This document shows positions 1 through 6,772 of a stretch of DNA of 19,943 bases, piece by piece. Both the position numbers and the translations under genes were made by a program. Under the pieces are notes generated by a model. That model ran no database searches. It saw only the letters and a list, made by a program, of their open reading frames with translations, and was not told the origin of the DNA. The stretch is from NCBI GenBank assembly GCA_002328295.1, contig DCXE01000044.1:1-19943 (forward strand), written 5' to 3'. This DNA comes from Candidatus Peribacter sp. UBA2144. Lineage in GTDB: Bacteria; Patescibacteriota; Gracilibacteria; Peribacterales; Peribacteraceae. Numbering within the stretch: the stretch's first letter is position 1; every line of letters starts with the position of its first letter.

Positions 1-36
1 ATTGTCAATTGTCCATTGTCAATTGTCAATTGTTTA
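1..36. repeat. Heptamer repeat array (TTGTCAA family)
   Basis: About five tandem 7-bp units of TTGTCAA/TTGTCCA/TTGTTTA type. The array runs into the stop codon of the minus-strand sortase gene (TTA at 34-36 on the plus strand). It is probably cut by the window edge. A related, more degenerate array lies at 18118-18170. Confidence 0.8.
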
Positions 37-1287
37 TATAGGCAGCATCTCCGTCTTTACTCTTGTCCTTGGCCTAGACCCGCGATCTCCCACTTCCATT
101 GCGATTCCGGTTTGAGGATCGACTTCTTCTGCAGAGACTACCAATCGCCTTAAGGTCGTTCCAATTGGAGTACAAGTCATCAGCGTAGCAATGCGCCTAT
201 CAATCGGCTGGTCTAAGACTGTTACATCGGAAGGCCTTACTTCCTTTTTGGATCTGACAATGTATCGGTGTTTGTCACCTCCGTAATATATCCAATACTC
301 ATCGCCTGGTTCAAGCTCCGGCAATCTCGCGAATACAGTTTTAAATTTTCCCGTTGCCCAGGGATAGTACGAGCTGTGTCCTGTAACAAAGAAGTTACCT
401 GCCTGTCCTGGTTTTGCTGTTCCCGGGTAGTGCACCACTCCCAATGCCAGTGCCTCCTGAATATCTTTTTCTACCTGAATCCAATCTTCTCTCAGGAGAG
501 AATCGTAAGATGGTGTGACCAAAGGAATGTTAAGCCCTAGCTTTGGAACTATTAATCTGTTTTCCGGAGGACCGATAGCTGGCAGAAAGCTCAAGAGATT
601 TCCATCATCACCTCCCGCTACTGCCAAAGTCGGGCTCTTCATTAGTTTCTCCCTAAGCGCTGTATTTACAGAATCAGTGAGAGCATTTACGGCTCTTGCA
701 TGCTGGAGAGGTTTAATATGAGTTGCGGCGATCTCTATAAAACTCTGGTAGTTAAGAGCAACGAAAAGCGCAACAAAGATAGTTGCAAAAGTTCCTCCAA
801 ATCTAATTGTGTCCACTAGGAAAAGTTTCATTCTGCTGGTTTCTTTTGGTTCCTTATTTTTTCTGGGAATCCATACAGGCTGAGTTAGGAATGCCCACGT
901 TTGTCTCGTAGAATTCCTGAATTCTTTTCTTCCGCACTTAAGCGACATTTTTGTTCCGTGCAATGTCCACCTGCATTGATGCTTTCCTTCTTTCACGACT
1001 TCCTTTGCGGCATTAGTAAGTTTGCCATGAACTGACTGCCTGCACTGGTACAAGGAATCGCAGATGCGGCTTACAGATTCTCCGACAAGTTTCTTCGCCT
1101 TGGCTCTTTTACGTCCTTTAACTTTAGGCTCCTCAGTCGTTTCCCAAGTTTGTGCATACTGCCAGGACCATTCGTTATTAGGCTCCTCATTAACCACCTC
1201 AGGAGCGTCTTCACCCGAAGAAGGGAGTATGATGTTTCCCTCTTTATCGTATCTGGCCTGATGTCGGCGATTAGGTTCAGCGATCAA
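34..1287 (-). CDS. Sortase family transpeptidase with long cytoplasmic N-terminal tail
   Basis: A 417-aa membrane-anchored cysteine transpeptidase, expected to join sorting-signal proteins to the envelope or pilin subunits to each other on the outer face of the membrane. The sortase fold fills residues about 240-395: His304 in VTGHSS, Cys372 in LMTCTP and the Arg pair 380-381 in TTLRRLVV form the expected catalytic triad. One transmembrane segment lies at about 161-180. Unusually, some 155 mostly basic residues precede it, with an imperfect Cys/His repeat (QCRQSVHGK at 81-89, QCRWTLHGT at 104-112). Class D/E/F sortases normally carry their membrane anchor close to the N terminus. The only standard start is TTG at 1287; no in-frame ATG or GTG lies upstream. 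An extended -10 (TGCTATAAT) sits 3 bp ahead, so the true start is uncertain. No sortase substrate was seen in the window. Confidence 0.85.
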   Translation of the reverse strand: MIAEPNRRHQARYDKEGNIILPSSGEDAPEVVNEEPNNEWSWQYAQTWETTEEPKVKGRKRAKAKKLVGESVSRICDSLYQCRQSVHGKLTNAAKEVVKEGKHQCRWTLHGTKMSLKCGRKEFRNSTRQTWAFLTQPVWIPRKNKEPKETSRMKLFLVDTIRFGGTFATIFVALFVALNYQSFIEIAATHIKPLQHARAVNALTDSVNTALREKLMKSPTLAVAGGDDGNLLSFLPAIGPPENRLIVPKLGLNIPLVTPSYDSLLREDWIQVEKDIQEALALGVVHYPGTAKPGQAGNFFVTGHSSYYPWATGKFKTVFARLPELEPGDEYWIYYGGDKHRYIVRSKKEVRPSDVTVLDQPIDRRIATLMTCTPIGTTLRRLVVSAEEVDPQTGIAMEVGDRGSRPRTRVKTEMLPI

Positions 1288-1290
1288 GAT

Positions 1291-1299
1291 ATTATAGCA
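1291..1299 (-). promoter_or_regulatory. Extended -10 promoter element before the sortase gene
   Basis: On the minus strand the sequence reads TGCTATAAT, a perfect extended -10. It lies 3 bp upstream of the TTG start. A second TATAAT lies at 1325-1330. No convincing -35 was seen for either, so which one drives the sortase is unclear. Confidence 0.4.
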
Positions 1300-1330
1300 G
1301 AAATGAGTCTGAATGAGGAGGCGGATTATA

Positions 1331-1357
1331 GCGCAGTAGTGCAGTAGCGCAGTAGTT
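1331..1357. repeat. Octamer repeat array (CGCAGTAG family)
   Basis: Three tandem 8-bp units, CGCAGTAG, TGCAGTAG and CGCAGTAG (1332-1355), abut the mnmA stop codon (TTA at 1356-1358 on the plus strand). The array fills the gap between mnmA and the sortase gene. The period is 8 here rather than the 7 seen elsewhere. Confidence 0.75.
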
Positions 1358-2420
1358 AATTTGTCATAATCCCGCCTCCAAGCACCTCATTTCCCTTATA
1401 CAAAACCAGTGATTGTCCAGGAGCTTGAGGAGGCTGGGGATTACTAAATATGAATTTATTTGACGAGTATGTACCTTTCTTAAGCGGTGAAAGTGACCTG
1501 GTTCTGCACTTACACTTGAGCCCTTTAGCTTGCGGAATACCGGATATCCAGTTTAAATCTTGTACACAAATTGTGCTCACTTTTTCAGTACTCGCTTCAG
1601 CCACTATTAGGCGATTATTCTTTGTATCCTTCTCGATTACTTCCAGAGGAACTTCGAGCCCTCCAACTCCAATCCGTCTCTGGCCTATCGTATAAAGAGG
1701 GAGGCCTTTGTGTTCACCAACTTTCTTTCCATCCTTTGTAACAATATCACCCTGCTTAAGATCTTTTTTAAGGTGTCTCTTTAAAAACTCAAGTGGAGTT
1801 TTCTCCGGAAAAAAACAAAGGTTCTGACTTTCGCGATAAGTCTCTTTGTCCAATGGAATGTGGTATTTCTTTGCGAGCTTATAAACCCGGTTTTTAGTCA
1901 GATTCCCAAGCGGGAATATAAGTTTGGACAAATGCTCCTGAGTCAGTTTATAAAGGAAATAACTTTGGTCTTTGCTTTTATCTTTTCCTTCAAGAAGTGC
2001 AAACCGATCCTTCTTCTTTTTGATTTGAGCATAGTGGCCGGTCGCAAGCTTCTCGCAGTCAAAATCTTTAAGTAACTCAAGCAATGCCTCGAACCTTACA
2101 CACTTGTTGCACTTTACACATGGGTTTGGAGTCGTGCCTGACTTGCATCCTTCCAAATAGTAATCAACAACTTCACGTTTAAAGGTTTCACTCAGATCAA
2201 TGTTATGAAGAGGGAAGTCGAGCTCTTCAGAAACATGCTTGGCTCTTGCAGCGCTTTGAGCATCGCAGCATTTGTTCGAAAGCAATTGTGCTTCTGCCGG
2301 AGCCAGCGGGTCAGTCCACAAATTGAATCTAACTCCAACGAGGTCATGCCCCTTACCTTTAAGAATATAGGCAATGACGCTTGAATCTATACCACCGGAT
2401 ATAGCAAGAAGAATTCTCAT
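1356..2420 (-). CDS. mnmA: tRNA-specific 2-thiouridylase MnmA
   Basis: A 354-aa enzyme that adenylates and thiolates U34 of tRNA-Lys, -Glu and -Gln, using persulfide sulfur delivered by a relay. The PP-loop SGGIDSS is at residues 8-14. The catalytic Cys101 sits in NPCVKCNKC, and the second catalytic cysteine, Cys202, in SQNLCFF (usual family form SQDICF). GQRRIGVGG at 247-254 and the C-terminal beta-barrel are also recognisable, and the length is normal. The ATG at 2420 gives the expected N terminus, MRILLAISGG. It overlaps the TGA of a 27-codon minus-strand ORF starting at 2500 (ATGA), whose first nine codons nearly copy the mnmA start. The only good -10 (TATACT) precedes that upstream ATG, so mnmA may be translated by coupling. 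There is no Shine-Dalgarno sequence. Confidence 0.95.
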   Translation of the reverse strand: MRILLAISGGIDSSVIAYILKGKGHDLVGVRFNLWTDPLAPAEAQLLSNKCCDAQSAARAKHVSEELDFPLHNIDLSETFKREVVDYYLEGCKSGTTPNPCVKCNKCVRFEALLELLKDFDCEKLATGHYAQIKKKKDRFALLEGKDKSKDQSYFLYKLTQEHLSKLIFPLGNLTKNRVYKLAKKYHIPLDKETYRESQNLCFFPEKTPLEFLKRHLKKDLKQGDIVTKDGKKVGEHKGLPLYTIGQRRIGVGGLEVPLEVIEKDTKNNRLIVAEASTEKVSTICVQDLNWISGIPQAKGLKCKCRTRSLSPLKKGTYSSNKFIFSNPQPPQAPGQSLVLYKGNEVLGGGIMTN

Positions 2421-2424
2421 AGAT
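2397..2424 (-). repeat. Direct repeat copy 1: native mnmA 5' end
   Basis: These 28 bp cover the first codons of mnmA plus four upstream bases. They match 2477-2504 at 24 of 28 positions in the same orientation. Confidence 0.8.
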
Positions 2425-2500
2425 TAGTTAAATACATGATGAAATCGCGTAGAGGTCCTGAGCTCGTCGAAGGGCCGGACATAGCGAGTAGTATTCTCAT
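2419..2500 (-). other. 27-codon upstream ORF overlapping mnmA
   Basis: Reading the minus strand from ATG 2500 gives a 27-codon frame. It starts MRILLAMSG, almost identical to the mnmA start, crosses the palindromic repeat and ends at a TGA that overlaps the mnmA ATG (ATGA). A -10 hexamer TATACT ends 7 bp upstream. Translation is not shown; this is a candidate leader ORF or a relic of a duplicated mnmA start. Confidence 0.45.
2454..2480. repeat. Short dispersed palindromic repeat (CCTGAGCTCGTCGAAGG type)
   Basis: The segment contains CCTGAGCTCGTCGAAGGG, a motif I recognise as a widespread intergenic repeat in many bacterial genomes. It is flanked by GTCC and GGAC. It separates the two copies of the mnmA 5' end. 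Confidence 0.55.
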
Positions 2501-2504
2501 AGAT
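2477..2504 (-). repeat. Direct repeat copy 2: displaced mnmA 5' end
   Basis: The second copy of the 28-bp mnmA start region, 80 bp upstream of the first. Three of the four differences fall at third codon positions of the shared reading frame and are silent. The fourth changes Ile to Met. Confidence 0.8.
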
Positions 2505-2507
2505 CTA

Positions 2508-2517
2508 AGTATAGAAT
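2508..2517. promoter_or_regulatory. Overlapping divergent -10 elements (mnmA side and DUF5671 gene)
   Basis: Minus strand: TATACT (2508-2513), 7 bp before ATG 2500. Plus strand: TAGAAT (2512-2517), 9 bp before ATG 2527. The two hexamers overlap by 2 bp in a 26-bp divergent gap. Neither has an obvious -35. This spacing predicts leaderless or nearly leaderless mRNAs on both sides. Confidence 0.5.
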
Positions 2518-2526
2518 GTTTTCACT

Positions 2527-3609
2527 ATGTCTGACTCAAAACTCCAAGATTTTATCGCCCATGCACGCAAGAAGGGCCTTGATCACAACACAATCAGAAT
2601 GATGCTGATTGCAAACGGCTGGAAGGAGAAGGATGTTATTCATGCCCTATCTGAGGAGGCTCTGGATATGGCAGTACCTTTTCCGCATGATACGGGTGGA
2701 GCAAGGGAAGCATTTTTCCATTTGCTGATATTTGGATTCCTTTATACGACTTTAATCAGTTTAATTTTCCTATTCTTTACATACATTCACAGGCTCTTTC
2801 CTGATGTTGCAATTGAGGGAACGAGAAGAGGGGACTTCGAACTTGCGTCCATTCGCAGATCAATGGCTGCAATTATAGTTTCGTTCCCACTGCTCCTTTG
2901 GATGCAGAAAAATGTTATTAAAGAAATGCTTGAGCATCCAGAGCGCGTGGTCAGCGGCATTAGAAGATGGCTTACGTATCTGACATTACTAGTCGCGTCA
3001 GCCGCGGTGGTTGGGACAATGATTACATTGGTTTTCTATCTATTGGAGGGCGAGCTCTCGGTGCGATTCCTTCTGAAGGTATTTGTGATTTTGTATTTGT
3101 CCGTTGGCACTTTTGCTTACTTCTTTATTTCTTTGAAGCTTGAGCCTAAACAAAAAGAAGCTAAAAAAATGCGAAGATTATTCTTAGTACTATCGTCAGT
3201 AACAGTTGTTGTTGCTTTGGTATGGGGCGCATTCATCATCGGATCCCCAATGCAGGAGAGGTCCAGAAAGTTTGATGAAAGAAGAGTCGAAGACCTCAAG
3301 GCAATTACAGGCGAGATATATCAGATTGTTTACGGAGGAATGCCTTATGATGCCCAAAGGTCTCAGATGAAGTCGCTTCCAGAATCTCTGAGAGCTGTTT
3401 CAAGCGAGGCCAGACAAAGAAGAATCAATATGCATGATCCTGTTACCGGTGAAATGTACACTTATGGAGTCAGGGACAGTAAGAATTTTACTCTTTGTGC
3501 TGTGTTTGATGGAGCTGCTACTTATGACTTCGACGTTTTCTGGGAGCACCCCGCAGGCAAACATTGTTATGAGTTTAATGTAGATGATCGACAAAAAGTT
3601 CGTTACTAA
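2527..3609 (+). CDS. DUF5671-type polytopic membrane protein
   Basis: A 360-aa protein of unknown function. Residues 1-45 look like a small helical, UBA-like domain. Residues 51-90 (PFPHDTGGAREAFFHLL onward) match my recollection of the DUF5671 start, a domain common in CPR bacteria. Transmembrane segments are seen at about 63-87, 111-126, 147-172, 180-203 and 217-240. A soluble C-terminal domain of about 120 residues follows, with Tyr and Asp-rich stretches and two cysteines (324 and 347) that could pair if the domain is extracytoplasmic. The start has no Shine-Dalgarno sequence, and TAGAAT ends 9 bp upstream. prfA begins 12 bp after its stop, so the two are probably co-transcribed. The family assignment is from memory; the function is unknown. 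Confidence 0.8.
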   Translation: MSDSKLQDFIAHARKKGLDHNTIRMMLIANGWKEKDVIHALSEEALDMAVPFPHDTGGAREAFFHLLIFGFLYTTLISLIFLFFTYIHRLFPDVAIEGTRRGDFELASIRRSMAAIIVSFPLLLWMQKNVIKEMLEHPERVVSGIRRWLTYLTLLVASAAVVGTMITLVFYLLEGELSVRFLLKVFVILYLSVGTFAYFFISLKLEPKQKEAKKMRRLFLVLSSVTVVVALVWGAFIIGSPMQERSRKFDERRVEDLKAITGEIYQIVYGGMPYDAQRSQMKSLPESLRAVSSEARQRRINMHDPVTGEMYTYGVRDSKNFTLCAVFDGAATYDFDVFWEHPAGKHCYEFNVDDRQKVRY

Positions 3610-3621
3610 CTATTAATTATT

Positions 3622-4677
3622 ATGATTAATAAAGCCCGCACGTTGGCTAAAGAATATGCTGAACTGCAAAATCAAATGCAGGATCCGGAAGTGCTAGGTA
3701 ACCCAAAGAAGATCGCAAAAATTGGAAAAAGGATTTCCGATCTGGAACCTTTGATTAAATTGATTGATGAATATGAAAAATGCGAGAAGGCTATTGCAAC
3801 AGTTGATGAAGTTGGTGATGATGCGGAGCTCAAGGTTCTTGCGGAGGAAGAAGCGGAGGAAGCGAAAGAAAGAATGGTTCAGATTGAAGAAGAAATGAAA
3901 GTGCATTTGATTCCAAAAGATCCTGATGATGGTAAGAACGTTATTCTAGAAGTCAGGGCCGGTACGGGAGGAGAGGAGGCGGCATTATTTGCCGGGGAGC
4001 TTCTCAGGATGTATTTAAGGTTTACAGAAGAACAAGGTTGGAAAATGCAAGTTCTAAGTAAAGCAGATGCGGATAGTGGGGGATTAAAAGAAGTAATATG
4101 TGAGATTCAAGGAGACGGAGCTTATGGAAAGCTCAAATTCGAATCAGGAGTGCACAGAGTTCAACGTGTTCCAGTTACCGAGAGCAAAGGTCGACTTCAC
4201 ACATCAGCTGCAACAGTTGCGATACTTCCGGAGGCCGAAGAGGTAGACGTTAAAATAAATCCTGAAGATTTGAGGGTTGATGTTTTCAGATCAAGCGGAC
4301 CGGGAGGACAGTCGGTTAACACGACTGACTCCGCGGTCAGAATCACGCACGAACCAACCGGCATCACAGTCAGTTGTCAGGATGAGAAAAGCCAACACAA
4401 GAATAAGGCGCGCGCCATGAGCATCCTCCGCTCCCGCTTGTACGCAGCTGAGCAAGAGAGGCTTTCAAAAGAAAGAGGAGATATGAGACTTGGACAAATT
4501 GGATCAGGCGACAGATCAGAAAAAATCCGTACATACAATTACCCTCAGGATCGCGTTACTGACCATAGGATCGGTCAAAATTTCTCCAATCTCCCCGGCA
4601 TTCTTGAGGGCAACTTAAGCGGAATTATCGAAGCCCTAAAAGAAAAGGAGCAAGAGGAGAAAATGGCTGGGGAGTGA
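3622..4677 (+). CDS. prfA: Peptide chain release factor 1
   Basis: A 351-aa class I release factor that recognises UAA and UAG in the ribosomal A site and triggers peptidyl-tRNA hydrolysis. The codon-recognition tripeptide is PVT at 184-186 (the RF1 PxT motif, not the SPF of RF2). The catalytic GGQ is at 228-230 in RSSGPGGQSVN. The N-terminal helical domain and GTGGEEA (114-120) are standard, as is the length. The gene follows the DUF5671 gene by 12 bp. Its start lacks a Shine-Dalgarno sequence; an AT-rich stretch (TATTAATTATT) lies just ahead and could serve as a -10. The usual partner prmC is not adjacent. Confidence 0.96.
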   Translation: MINKARTLAKEYAELQNQMQDPEVLGNPKKIAKIGKRISDLEPLIKLIDEYEKCEKAIATVDEVGDDAELKVLAEEEAEEAKERMVQIEEEMKVHLIPKDPDDGKNVILEVRAGTGGEEAALFAGELLRMYLRFTEEQGWKMQVLSKADADSGGLKEVICEIQGDGAYGKLKFESGVHRVQRVPVTESKGRLHTSAATVAILPEAEEVDVKINPEDLRVDVFRSSGPGGQSVNTTDSAVRITHEPTGITVSCQDEKSQHKNKARAMSILRSRLYAAEQERLSKERGDMRLGQIGSGDRSEKIRTYNYPQDRVTDHRIGQNFSNLPGILEGNLSGIIEALKEKEQEEKMAGE

Positions 4678-4700
4678 GGAAAAGTTAGAATAATTAAGTT

Positions 4701-4723
4701 GTACTAGAACAAATTATTAGTAC
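4701..4723. other. Small hairpin downstream of prfA
   Basis: GTACTA (4701-4706) and TAGTAC (4718-4723) form a 6-bp stem with an 11-nt AT-rich loop. No T-tract follows. Its role is unclear. Confidence 0.35.
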
Positions 4724-4735
4724 GGGCTGTCGAAC

Positions 4736-4833
4736 GTCACAAGTCGCATGTCACAGGGCCAGTCACAAGTCTCAGGTCGCAGGACTTGTGACTTGCGACC
4801 TTTGACCACTCTTGCGACCTGCGACCTGCGACT
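4736..4833. repeat. Inverted heptamer array, likely bidirectional terminator
   Basis: Roughly 7-bp units of GTCACAA/GTCGCAG/GTCTCAG type, followed by their reverse complements (CTTGTGA, CTTGCGA, CTGCGAC). The best stem pairs GTCACAAGTC (4762-4771) with GACTTGTGAC (4783-4792), and outer units can extend it. A run of T follows at 4832-4836. The array separates the convergent prfA and carrier genes and runs into the carrier's stop codon (4836-4838). The same family recurs at 14655-14740. Confidence 0.75.
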
Positions 4834-4835
4834 TT

Positions 4836-6164
4836 TTAAGCAATTTCCCTTTTATCCTCCTGCCCGGTACTTACAACCTTCTGCTGGGCTGATGGTACAA
4901 CTTCAGGTAACTTTTCTTCGCTGACTCTAACGTCAGGCAGTTTAAGAAGAAGCGGCATCGGGAGGAAGGAGGAGAGGATTGCGATCCAAAGGACTTTATC
5001 AAGGTGTGTGTAGTTAGCGGCCAAAGTTTCTGTTGCTTGATGAACATCAAACATCGAAACAAGCCAAGCTCCTCCAAGATCAGATACTGCAAGCCCTATG
5101 TTCATTATTGACGCAAGAATTGCAAACATAGTGGCTTCAATTCCCTTGGGGCAAAGTCTGGCTGCAAGCACAAGAAGCGGAAGGAATGCAATCTCACTCA
5201 GAGGTGCGGAAATCAGAGTGTCTGCCATTGCAAAGAATCTTGCGCTGACTCCTAGATACTCATACCAACCATAGACTAATCCAATAGTTGGCAAACTCAG
5301 AATCACGCTTGCAATTATTATCCAAAAGAAAAGTTTTTTGAGCGGAATTGATATCAGGAATTTTCTAAATATTACAACGCCAACTATTCCCATGGCATAA
5401 CTGATCATAGCAAGCCTCCCAAAAAACTCCGGACTAAATTCAAGTTCATCGATCATGTAATAACTTAATGCTCCACCACTTGAAGGAGTAGCCCTCCAAA
5501 TAAATAGGAAGAGTACGGCCCAGAAAAGAGCTGGTGACATTCCCTTCTTTAAACTAGACCAAGTTTGTTTGAACGAGAACTTAGCAATGAGCTCTGGTGA
5601 CTCCGAAATAAATATTGCAAAGAATGATGTGAATAGCGGAAGAGTGGCCGTTATAAAGAAAACATTTCTGGCGCCAATTGCTTCCACAAGAATTCCTGAA
5701 AGATAAGCTACAGCCAAAGCTCCTAGCATAATGGCAGCCCTGCAAATACTCTGGAGTTTTCCAGCCGCTTTTTGGCTCTTGCTTCTCTCAGCAACAATTC
5801 CATCAACGATGACATCAGCTAAGGCAAATCCAAGTCCAGAGAGCAAGATCGAGAATAATGCTCCATTAAAACTTGTTACCCATGTTGCAAGTGATAGATA
5901 TCCGGCAGATCCGAAAAGTCCTGCAAGGAAAAGGTATGGCTTGCGTCTAAGTTTAAAAATCGGCTGACGATCAGACAAAAACCCATAAATCGGTTTAATG
6001 CTCCATGGAATAATTGCTATGGACGCAAGGATTTGAACTTGAACAATAGTCAGCTGAAGGTCCTGTTTGTAATAGAAAGTCGTAGCTACTCCAGCAAGAG
6101 ATGTTGCTCCTGCTATGAAATATACGAATGGAATCAGGATTGTAGTTAAATCGACTCGTTTCAT
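4836..6164 (-). CDS. BT1 / folate-biopterin-type MFS transporter
   Basis: A 442-aa polytopic protein with about 12 hydrophobic segments. The first loop carries LSDRQPIFKLRRKPY (63-77) and the following helices ADVIVDGIVAERS (116-128). These match the signatures I know from the folate-biopterin transporter (BT1) branch of the major facilitator superfamily. A pterin or folate substrate is likely, but not certain. FolD, encoded 4 kb away, would use imported folate. ATG 6164 has no Shine-Dalgarno sequence; TACAAT ends 8 bp upstream, inside a palindromic element. The alternative is a generic MFS carrier with another substrate. Confidence 0.8.
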   Translation of the reverse strand: MKRVDLTTILIPFVYFIAGATSLAGVATTFYYKQDLQLTIVQVQILASIAIIPWSIKPIYGFLSDRQPIFKLRRKPYLFLAGLFGSAGYLSLATWVTSFNGALFSILLSGLGFALADVIVDGIVAERSKSQKAAGKLQSICRAAIMLGALAVAYLSGILVEAIGARNVFFITATLPLFTSFFAIFISESPELIAKFSFKQTWSSLKKGMSPALFWAVLFLFIWRATPSSGGALSYYMIDELEFSPEFFGRLAMISYAMGIVGVVIFRKFLISIPLKKLFFWIIIASVILSLPTIGLVYGWYEYLGVSARFFAMADTLISAPLSEIAFLPLLVLAARLCPKGIEATMFAILASIMNIGLAVSDLGGAWLVSMFDVHQATETLAANYTHLDKVLWIAILSSFLPMPLLLKLPDVRVSEEKLPEVVPSAQQKVVSTGQEDKREIA

Positions 6165-6172
6165 TGGAGGGT

Positions 6173-6178
6173 ATTGTA
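6173..6178 (-). promoter_or_regulatory. -10 element of the BT1 transporter
   Basis: TACAAT on the minus strand ends 8 bp before ATG 6164. The gap (ACCCTCCA) has no Shine-Dalgarno sequence. No clear -35 was seen. Confidence 0.45.
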
Positions 6179-6187
6179 TACCCCTTT

Positions 6188-6205
6188 GCCCTGCTTATGC
6201 AGGGC
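6188..6205. repeat. Palindromic hairpin between divergent genes
   Basis: GCCCTGC (6188-6194) and GCAGGGC (6199-6205) form a perfect 7-bp stem with a TTAT loop. Weaker outer complementarity (GGGTAT near 6169 and ATACCT near 6218) suggests a larger dispersed palindrome that overlaps the transporter promoter. Confidence 0.55.
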
Positions 6206-6254
6206 TTCGGAGGCATATACCTTAGTTATTAGTTGAATGTGGTATACATTAATG

Positions 6255-6260
6255 TAGAAT
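6255..6260 (+). promoter_or_regulatory. -10 element of the 166-aa hypothetical gene
   Basis: TAGAAT in the context TGTAGAATG ends 11 bp before ATG 6272. The same TAGAATG string precedes the starts at 2527 and 18208. No -35 was recognised. Confidence 0.4.
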
Positions 6261-6271
6261 GCTCGTCTCTT

Positions 6272-6772
6272 ATGTCTACTGATAATCGCAAAGAAAAATA
6301 TAAATGGTGTCCACAGACGCTGGATCAGATGATAGATGGATTTTCAGATGGTAAAGTTTCGCCGTCTAACCTGCCGGATCTTATAGCATTAATAGAAACA
6401 CAAAGGCATAGGCTAACTGCTGATCAATTAAACAAAGTTAAGCATTTACTCTACACCGATGAGACTGGATCCAATCCATCTCATACTACTGTTACGCTAC
6501 AGTCGCCGTATTATGTTGATCCTCTGTACGGATACTTTTCGCCTGAAGAACTCTTTGCTGAATTAATGCGTCTGAACCAATGTCCGGACGAAACCGAACA
6601 GGACCAGTCACCTGTTCGCAGAATGCTTGAGCGAGGTGTTCGGCTTGTTCAATCGTTGCTCCAAGACCTACCACACCTGCGGTTCGAGATCCCCCCAAAA
6701 GTAAACCTTCCTGATCTTCTGAAAGATCTCCGTGAAAAACTACAACATTGTCTGGCACTGGAGGCAGGATGA
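6272..6772 (+). CDS. Hypothetical protein, 3' half antisense to purD
   Basis: A 166-aa soluble, charged protein that I do not recognise. Residues 1-73 lie outside any other gene and look like genuine coding sequence, with helix-forming stretches such as TLDQMIDGF and LTADQLNKVKHLL. Residues 74-166 run antisense to the last 281 bp of purD. The part opposite the non-conserved PurD tail still looks protein-like (YYVDPLYGYFSPEELFAEL). I chose ATG 6272 over an earlier possible start at 6233 because TAGAAT ends 11 bp upstream of 6272 and would exclude the earlier one from the mRNA. No Shine-Dalgarno sequence is present. If real, this is a tail-to-tail overlap with an essential-type gene. Confidence 0.55.
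   Translation: MSTDNRKEKYKWCPQTLDQMIDGFSDGKVSPSNLPDLIALIETQRHRLTADQLNKVKHLLYTDETGSNPSHTTVTLQSPYYVDPLYGYFSPEELFAELMRLNQCPDETEQDQSPVRRMLERGVRLVQSLLQDLPHLRFEIPPKVNLPDLLKDLREKLQHCLALEAG

Noticed and set aside
2397..2504. Insertion sequence with 28-bp target duplication
   Set aside because: The segment between the copies is only about 50 bp, codes for no transposase, and the copies differ at four positions. Repeat insertion or a slipped duplication is more likely.
3622..4677. UGA recoding as in Gracilibacteria/Absconditabacteria
   Set aside because: purF, prfA, groEL and the 139-aa membrane gene all end at TGA at the family-expected place, and no long frame needs UGA read-through.
4736..4833. 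CRISPR array
   Set aside because: The units are 7 bp, contiguous and partly inverted, with no spacers of 25-40 bp and no cas genes.
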